A stretch of DNA of 64,000 nucleotides, from the NCBI GenBank assembly GCA_000697665.1, contig KL197717.1, forward strand, positions 630,095 to 694,094, read 5' to 3'. Shown piece by piece: positions 59,120 through 64,000 of this stretch (positions within the stretch are counted from its first letter, which is position 1; every line of letters starts with the position of its first letter). A model generated the notes under the pieces. The model searched no databases. It worked only from the letters and a program-made list of their open reading frames with translations, and was not told where the DNA came from. The translations under genes were made by a program, and so were the position numbers. The DNA is from Jaapia argillacea MUCL 33604 (Eukaryota; Basidiomycota; Agaricomycetes; Jaapiales; Jaapiaceae).

Positions 59120-59983
59120 ATGCTCAACAATCTCCCTGAAGAATTGCTCAGAGACATTCTGCAACCTCCTCCCACGTCCCCGACTCGCTTTTCGTCAACC
59201 ACACTGACGATCCAATATTTTTCCGCTCAACACCTTCCACTTCCATCCTTCTGTTGGTCTGCAAGCGATGGCTTCGGGTCGCGACTCCTCTCCTTTACGA
59301 AATCCTTATCATCCGATCCAAAGCCCAAGCTCAAGCACTCTCTTTGACTTTGCCCTTCAACAACTCTCTCGGGTTGTATGTCAAGAAACTCCGCATCGAA
59401 TGTGGTTATGTCAGCTTTGGACAAGGGACCATCGAGTTGATGCCGAATGTCCCTCATTCGTACCTTTCTTTGGCTGTTTGGCCTGAAGATAACGTGTCGA
59501 ATGTGTGCGCTTCCCTCGCGTCGCTCAGCCCGACTTGTGTGGTGCTATACGAATGCTCGGAGCAAGATCAAATGCTAGATAATGATAATACGCAACTCTT
59601 GTGTCTAACAATACAAGAGCGTGTCGTTGCGTTTTGGACGAACATGGTGGGTAAACGTCCCTTGTATCGGCCCTGTTTCCGTTCGTTCATTCTACCGCTA
59701 CTTCCAAACCACCACAGAAATCATTCTATTTCCCATATCCATACCGCAATGGCTTCTACCAAGCCATCGATCCAACCAACATCCTCGGCAAGCGATAGTC
59801 TCTACAGCTCTCTCGATAGCCCCATCTCTCGAACTGGTCATTTTCTCCAACATTGTTCTCAGACAGGATAACATCCTGAGGCACCATCCACTTCAAGTCA
59901 TCACTAAAAACTACAAACTGAAACACGTTGTCGTACCCGATGAATTCAAAGAATTGATAGAACCCGTACCGGATATGTCTTAA
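59120..59983 (+). CDS. F-box protein, gene 1 (structure uncertain)
   Basis: Begins with an F-box: MLNNLPEELLRDILQ. A frame change near 59245 (an intron or a decay mark) leads to LVCKRWLRVATPLLYEILII, the second half of the F-box helix set, then LSLTLPFNNSLGLYVKKLRI and ECGYVSFGQGTIELM, as in LRR-type fungal F-box proteins. Beyond about 59560 the frame changes again and a separate frame continues PLYRPCFRSF until about 59983. F-box proteins act as substrate receptors of SCF ubiquitin ligases. Ends and splice sites are not fixed, and it may be a pseudogene. Confidence 0.5.
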
Positions 59984-60089
59984 GGCGAGGAGAGGCTGGT
60001 TCGTCTGTTCATTACCACCAATCAACTGTAGGACGCCATTCCTTTCACCCCGTTTGATGATCTCATGCTGGCCCACTTGTTAGATACGG

Positions 60090-61766
60090 CAACAACAACT
60101 CATCTCCCCGAGCACCCGTACCTCTTCCACCTGTAGACCCATTATATGTTCCCCTCGCCTCCGTTCCACCTACAATTCGCGACAAGATCTGGACCATAAT
60201 CCTCACACACGCAATGGGTATTCATATGTGCAATCAACGTATGAGCGGTCCAGACCGTGGCTCCTTCTTCCAACAAAACTTTAACTCGACACGTTTCAAT
60301 CTGCTATTAGTGTCGAAAACGTTCAACGGAAGTCTTCCTTCCCATCACCTGACAAAACACCTAAAAACTAACATAACTTTGAGTTGACGGCGTCTAGCGA
60401 CACCATTGGTGTACGCCTACCCAGTCGTCCGTAGATCACATATGAAGATATTATCCAGAACCCTACAAGCCAACCCGTCTCTCGGTAGTCTCGTTCGCTC
60501 CGCGCTGATATGTACCGGCACAGGCGACGGAGAGGATGCTGATGCCATGTTACAAATAGTCTCTAGGACGCCGAACCTTCAACGGTTGTATGGTGTTACT
60601 AGTATGCGTGGAACACGTTTTCGATGGGAAGGGTTTGAGACTTTGGCGAATACCTGTAGGGAGGGTATGTCTTGTTTGGGAGTGAAGATTATACCTCCTG
60701 AAAAGGGTGAGAGACCTAGTAAGACTGGGTAAGATGACTCTCTTTCGGTTCGCTATTCCTTTCACGATTGAATTGTCTTTAATGGTTTGCGTGGGGAGCA
60801 GATCTGGCGTAGCGTCCTTTGCGCTCTTCAACCATTTTTCGAACCTACGTTGGCTTCAGTGGGATTCACCACTCAGAATGACAATCGCGCCGAGGAAGAA
60901 AGACGTTTTGGCCACTTGTCTATCCAATTTGGAATCTATCATTTTTGGTGAATTCCATGCTTCGTTTTTGAACTCCATGACGGATCTCAGGTGCGAGCCT
61001 CTAATCTTTTTCATTTTCTGGGGAAAGCGCTCATGTGCATTCAGCTTACCATCGTTGAAAGAAGTCAACTTTGATCATCTCGGTTATGTCCCAGGAAGAA
61101 AGGAAAATTTGGTACCTTTCTTGACGAAACATGGTGGGAAGTTGAGGACGGTGCTGTTGTGTATTGATCATGATGTGCCGGTGTTTGATTTGTGCCCGAA
61201 TATCACTCGGTTCGAGTATACCGATCAGGACAAAGTGAGTTTGGTTGCTCCTCTCATCTAATTCTTTGACATAGACTGTTCATGTTTGGTGGTTATGCCC
61301 CGTAGATCCCTAACCCGTCTCGGTTCAACTGCAAAGTTGATCATAATGCTTTGACCAAAGTGATCATCAGCTGCTTGTACGTCGCCCATTACCCATATGT
61401 CCAAATCTACTCCTCGTGATATGACACGACTGAGATTCGTGGCTTCCCCCCCAGCAACGCATCCGATTCACCCAGTAACACCCGCGGTTGGTCTCAATTC
61501 TTTGACGCCCTCGACCTAAGTCGATTCCCATCTCTATGCGAGATACAAACGTAATACTGTATCTGGCCCAAAACAGAGTGAGTAATGATTGGTTCGTTTT
61601 GACCGTATCAGTGGTGGGGGAACGCTAACATGTCTGAACGCTTAGGCGTGCAATTGAACAAAGTCCATGGCCTCAGGTGGCTGCCTTGATGAAGATGAGA
61701 TGGGATGTGGATGTGACGGATAAGGAGGGGATGAAGTGGAGGCCGAGACTGCAAATACGGGAGTAG
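60090..61766 (+). CDS. F-box/LRR-like protein, gene 2 (5' end unresolved)
   Basis: Parts in order: PPTIRDKIWTIILTHAMGIH and FNLLLVSKTFN (60150-60330), the segment TPLVYAYPVVRRSHMKILSR (60400), SLGSLVRSALICTGTG, TPNLQRLYGVTSMRG, then FALFNHFSNLRWLQWDSPLR, LATCLSNLESIIFGEFHASF and LPSLKEVNFDHLGYVPGRKE, and finally SPWPQVAALMKMRWDVDVTD and WRPRLQIRE ending TAG at 61764-61766. This looks like one F-box/LRR gene whose exons are joined by introns near 60350, 60725 and 61235-61300. The start was not found; a frame upstream of 60150 is stopped, so a short first exon must exist. It is a tandem neighbour of gene 1. Confidence 0.5.
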
Positions 61767-62129
61767 TTTGTACCCGAAGTCCCGAATCTCGATGGGTTTT
61801 TCATTGTTCACCTACACGTCGATGTATGTGCCTTATTGCAAACAGGAATATCAGTTCACATGTCGGCCATAGCGCCATCGCCCCCACGGGTCGAAATCTC
61901 GCGGTGATCAGAAGCTTCTCCTCGTTGCTCATTAATCCGTTTTTTTTTGCTTAGGTGTCAGGATCGGTGCCCAAACAGCCGCGTGGACGGATTTACCGGA
62001 TTTGGAAGGATCATATTTCAAGCTGCGATCGAAGGAATGATGTCATTCCAGACCCGCGGTGATCCTCGACGATCGGCGGTCAGAGAATTGTACATAAGGT
62101 GAGATTCAGTTGCGTTTTCCCCCGTTCAT

Positions 62130-63420
62130 CATGGCTAACATCTTCTTTGAGGACAAGACCCCGGTCCCATCCACGGATTACCCCTTCCTTTACGACCTGA
62201 CCAACACAGTCAGAGATCACCTCCTTACAAGTCAATTGACCGCCGGTATCCTCTCGGACATCTTCAAGGAGAGCTATGCTGGTGACCAGGAACCTCCAAG
62301 CCTCGATGAGTTTCGAAGATGTTTTGCCGAACATTCCCCCAAGTTGAAAATTGTGTTCACATCTAGGGGAGGTTTTGATGATGTAGGCAAGATGGTCTGG
62401 GGGCGGATTTATACGTTCTCCATTCCGGACGCAGAGCAGCAAGGGAATCATGGTGAAATTGATACTGAGGATCGATGCGATGCAACCAACACGGTCGTGG
62501 ATGAGCCCCCATTCCGATGCCCTACTATCTACATCAATCGACGCTTGGTTTATTTCATGTTCCAAGCCCCTGTGAGTCATATTCATACGACTTCTCGTTC
62601 GTCATTTACTCACTCTCAAATTTGAATGGTGCTTCTATGACGACGCTCGGTTAATTTTTCGTCTCACTCTATTGTATGGGTTCGCCCATTCTCTCGCTCG
62701 CGGAGTGCTCGGTTCATATGTCACTACACCCGCTGGTGTCGGGCTCTCCAACCACAGGGACTTTGTCAGTGGAAAAGCAGGGTCCGAATTTGAAAGGCAG
62801 CTTTTCGGTGGCCGCGTTTATGTTGACTTCCAGAAGGGGAATCTCTACGAGATATTGCTGATTTCGTTCCAACTACCGGCTCATCACAAACCTACTCGCT
62901 TTGTACGTGCTTAGCAATTATCTCCCAAGTAACATCAATCGCCTCTGCTAACGCTTGTCTATCATACCGTTTACAGTCAACACCCCCAACATCATTCGCG
63001 AGACGCTCTCATCTATCTCGAGGGATAAAATTCAGCCGCTTCAAGCGGATCCGAATTACGGCCCAGTTCGTGGCCCATCTGAAGATGTAGTGAGACAGGA
63101 AATCGTCGTTTAGGTTGTCAACGAGCCTTTAGCAGTTCCCAGGAGTAGCCCACACATCAAAAAATGGAATGGATTCGTGAGGGTGTTGACTGGCGGGGAC
63201 ATCGTCATCGGCACACCCCCGGAATTGCCAATGCCTATGGAGCAAAACGGAGCAGCACCCAGTATCGTGAGGATCTGAACTGGCGGGGAAGTTATCATTG
63301 GCGTAGGGCCTGTGCCATAGATAACCGTTCCGTTGTGCATCGGTCCGTATATATTCGTCCCCCTGAAAGTTGTAGAAGGGAGCCTTTCCCGTCTTTGTAC
63401 TACTAGTTTCGTGTCTGGTT
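62130..63420 (+). pseudogene. uncharacterised protein, copy 2 (in right arm)
   Basis: Reads MANIFFEDKTPVPSTDYPFL, YDLTNTVRDHLLTSQLTAGI, LSDIFKESYAGDQEPP, then the shared part SPKLKIVFTSRGGFDDVGKM, WGRIYTFSIPDAEQ and CPTIYINRRLVYFMFQAP to a donor at 62573. The next exon (LIFRLTLLYGFAHSLARGVL, GVGLSNHRD, SEFERQLFGGRVYVDFQKGN) has lost the acceptor CAG that copy 1 keeps, and the frame beyond DVVRQEIVV stops, so this copy is probably also damaged. A third part, INPNIIRETLSSISRDK-type, is visible near 62990-63110. Function unknown. The N-terminal part gives the best idea of the original protein start. Confidence 0.5.
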
Positions 63421-63595
63421 CATAGTCATTTTAGCAATTCACTTTGAAAGAGTGATGCCTTTGAGCAGAATGGGGTGGCCGTTCAATACAGAATTGAGTT
63501 GATCCGATCTCCTTTCAAAAGTTGTATTCCCTCGCAACAGTTCTGGCATACTTCGTACTAGTATCGCGTGCCCGTTCCAGAAACGATCAAACCTA

Positions 63596-64000
63596 CTAGT
63601 AGTCCCCGTCTTCATCATCGTAGTCGTCGTAGTCGTCTGCACCATAGTCATCGTATTCGCCAGCTCCATAATCATCATACTCGCCTCCTCCATAACCATC
63701 ATAGTCACCTGCACCGGAATCGGGATAATCGTATCCTCCACCACCACTGCCCGAATGTTCAGAGGCATAGTTACCTCCATCCCACTCGTTCGCCGACGGT
63801 TGGGCATGATCAGACTCAGGCTGATGCTCTACAAACATTCTTCGGGGTCGATCACTGGACGAAAGGTGAGCATCTACTGAGAAGATCACCTTCGTCATAT
63901 GAGCCAGTCGGTTCACCTCTCCAATCTTGCGCACCCTCTTCATCTCGAGTCGAGTAACTCTGATAATCGTACTCCGAGCCAGCACCACCCCCTCCTCCCT
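63596..64000 (-). CDS. YGGYNNFM-family protein, copy 2, C-terminal part (cut by window end)
   Basis: Only the 3' half is inside the window, on two exons: 64000-63890 and 63828-63596, with a 61-nt intron. It reads SEYDYQSYSTRDEEGAQDW, RGEPTGSYDE, then after the splice EHQPESDHAQPSANEWDGGN and a Gly/Tyr/Asp tail (YDYPDSGAGDYDGYGGGEYD and repeats of DYGA-[ED]YD, ending YDDYDDEDGDY). This tail is highly acidic and low in complexity, probably disordered. The frame is open to the window edge, unlike copy 1, which stops just before this part. Its N-terminal core lies beyond 64000. Confidence 0.6.
   Translation of the reverse strand, partial: REEGVVLARSTIIRVTRLEMKRVRKIGEVNRLAHMTKVIFSVDAHLSSSDRPRRMFVEHQPESDHAQPSANEWDGGNYASEHSGSGGGGYDYPDSGAGDYDGYGGGEYDDYGAGEYDDYGADDYDDYDDEDGDY

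Larger units (their letters stand above)
61945..64000 (-). repeat. inverted duplication, right arm (cut by window end)
   Basis: Reverse-complement counterpart of 45728-47812. Its inner end is near TTAGGTGTCAGGATCGG at 61950. It keeps a 5' coding segment (62130-62290) that the other arm lost, while the other arm carries sequence missing here. The arm reaches the window end, so the full length is unknown. Confidence 0.85.

Noticed and set aside
1-64000. CRISPR arrays, bacterial operons, ribosome binding sites or rRNA
   Set aside because: None seen; dense introns and gene content show a fungal nuclear genome.

Overview
The window is nuclear DNA from a fungus, most likely a basidiomycete of the Agaricomycotina. 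Genes lie close together on both strands and carry many short (about 47-75 nt) GT-AG introns. Several exon chains were checked by reading phase and close to whole codons: PCK1 566 aa, phosphopantothenate-cysteine ligase 358 aa, DOMON-b561 421 aa, trehalose phosphorylase 720 aa, STN1 617 aa, TenA 256 aa, ALY/REF 239 aa, MAD3 455 aa, JMJD4-like 419 aa, SEC2-like 943 aa and a peptide-synthetase-like protein of 1587 aa. The gene set (fungal trehalose phosphorylase, an Rrm4-like RRM/MLLE protein, F-box/LRR families, a pogo transposon) supports a basidiomycete. The genus cannot be told from the sequence alone.

Layout. 0-5 kb: an F-box/LRR-like remnant, a small PB1-like gene and a SEC2-type Rab exchange factor. 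5-10.1 kb: a long gene-free stretch with the promoter of PCK1, the gluconeogenic PEP carboxykinase. 10.4-16.6 kb: a pogo-type (Tc1/mariner) DNA transposon with 26-bp terminal inverted repeats and a TA target duplication. It is broken, and other elements have inserted into it twice. 17.8-30.1 kb: a housekeeping block with a coenzyme A biosynthesis ligase, a DOMON-cytochrome b561, trehalose phosphorylase, telomere protein STN1, a TenA-like protein and the mRNA export adaptor ALY/REF. 30.1-33.5 kb: no recognisable gene. 33.5-45.3 kb: a C2H2 zinc-finger gene, actin-interacting protein 1, spindle checkpoint MAD3, a Dal5-type transporter and a JMJD4-like hydroxylase.

The most unusual part is 45.7-64 kb. 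A block of about 2.1 kb at 45.73-47.81 kb recurs in inverted orientation at 61.95-64.0 kb, where the window ends inside it. Each copy holds part of a small conserved protein gene with a Gly/Tyr/Asp-rich tail, plus an uncharacterised gene. Between the arms lie about 14 kb with a membrane peptide-synthetase-like gene (adenylation domain, carrier domain, then membrane helices alternating with three left-handed beta-helix domains, the layout of epsilon-poly-lysine synthetase), an Rrm4-like RNA-binding protein, a small conserved gene and F-box/LRR-like genes. One arm also carries a perfect 20-bp-stem hairpin. The synthetase architecture and the inverted duplication around it are the best candidates for something not yet described.
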